DNA of 5,596 nt, taken from positions 1 to 5,596 of the forward strand of contig JAKAVX010000204.1 in NCBI GenBank assembly GCA_021827465.1, given 5' to 3'. This DNA comes from Deltaproteobacteria bacterium. Lineage in GTDB: Bacteria > Desulfobacterota_B > Binatia > Binatales > Binataceae. Position 1 is the stretch's first letter; each line of letters opens with the position of its first letter. Under the pieces are notes generated by a model. That model saw nothing but the letters and a program-made list of their open reading frames with translations, made no database searches and had not been told where the DNA came from. Shown here piece after piece: positions 5,131-5,596 of the stretch. Made by a program: the position numbers and the translations under genes.

Positions 5131-5596
5131 ATGCCAAGCGCAGAGCCATCCAAGCAAGCTTCGCAAGCGAATCCGTCGAGCCATTCCGCGCGGCTGATTC
5201 TTTTTCTCACGGTTTTCCTCGATCTGCTCGGCTTCGGGATAGTCATTCCGTTCCTGCCGATGTTCGCGTTGAAACTGGGAATAAGCGCCTTCGGAATCGG
5301 CGCGATCCTGGCGATTTACTCGGCGATGCAGTTCCTGTGCGCGCCGGTTCTCGGCCGCTTGTCGGATCGAATCGGGCGGCGTCCGATTATCATGCTCGGG
5401 CTGCTCGGCTCCTCGGCGGGTTACCTTATATACGGTTTTGCGGGATCGTTCGTGGGGCTGTTCATTTCGCGGCTGGTTCACGGCGCCTGCGCGGCGACGG
5501 TTTCAACCGCCCAGGCCTACGTGGCGGACACCACCAGCGAGGAGAACCGGGCGCGCGGGATGGGAATGATCGGCGCGGCGTTCGGGCTCGGGTTCG
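5131..5596 (+). CDS. MFS transporter, DHA1/TetA-like, N-terminal part (cut by window edge)
   Basis: The first 155 residues of a major facilitator superfamily proton-antiporter-type transporter; the rest lies beyond the right edge. A hydrophilic Ser/Ala-rich N-terminus (1-20) precedes TM1 (about 21-43, with LDLLGFGIVIPFLP, the drug-efflux family TM1 motif carrying Asp31). TM2 is followed by motif A GRLSDRIGRRP (75-85) in the first cytoplasmic loop, then TM3 and TM4 with RLVHGACAA (114-122), and AYVADTTS..NRARGMGMIGAAFGLGF at the edge. These features match the tetracycline/multidrug efflux branch; the substrate cannot be predicted. The ATG at 5131 is the only in-frame ATG after the stop at 5101 and before TM1. 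It lacks a clear SD, and the nearest SD-like AGGG (5102-5105) suits an out-of-frame ATG at 5114 better. Confidence 0.92.
   Translation, partial: MPSAEPSKQASQANPSSHSARLILFLTVFLDLLGFGIVIPFLPMFALKLGISAFGIGAILAIYSAMQFLCAPVLGRLSDRIGRRPIIMLGLLGSSAGYLIYGFAGSFVGLFISRLVHGACAATVSTAQAYVADTTSEENRARGMGMIGAAFGLGF

Noticed and set aside
5128..5481. 117-codon minus-strand frame rich in Arg, Gln and Glu
   Set aside because: Antisense to the MFS N-terminus, whose transmembrane pattern and motif A are clear.

Overview
The window is GC-rich bacterial chromosome with five protein genes of recognisable family and one very small gene. The gene content (IMP dehydrogenase, an ECHDC3-like crotonase, a CoA-transferase, FtsB, an MFS transporter) fits a free-living Gram-negative-type bacterium. 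An uncultured deltaproteobacterium-like or Binatota-like lineage is a guess from the acyl-CoA genes and base composition; nothing here fixes the taxon. There are no phage, plasmid, CRISPR, rRNA or tRNA genes.

Layout. Positions 1-67 are the tail downstream of guaB and hold nothing I can name. guaB (68-1525, minus) makes the committed enzyme of GMP synthesis. Its 5' side is compressed: a consensus -10 box, then a terminator-shaped hairpin with eight U, then directly the Shine-Dalgarno (SD) and start codon. Upstream on the same strand is an ECHDC3-like crotonase (1674-2450) that lacks both catalytic glutamates of true enoyl-CoA hydratases. A gene-poor stretch (2451-3003) follows, with a possible MITE-like inverted-repeat element, several hairpins and a strong minus-strand terminator at 2860-2890. 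That terminator ends the transcript of a 30-residue, half-lysine protein (3004-3096, minus), which has its own SD and a good promoter at 3183-3211.

Divergent from it is an FtsB/DivIC-type division protein (3341-3670, plus). It converges, with only 12 bp between stop codons, on a 4-hydroxybutyrate/butyryl-type CoA-transferase (3683-5017, minus). Divergent from that gene, an MFS drug-efflux-type transporter starts at 5131 and runs off the right edge.

The genes do not form one pathway. The crotonase and the CoA-transferase both touch acyl-CoA chemistry but lie in separate transcription units. guaB and ftsB are housekeeping genes. The least ordinary parts are the guaB leader and the lysine-rich mini-gene with its structured 3' region.
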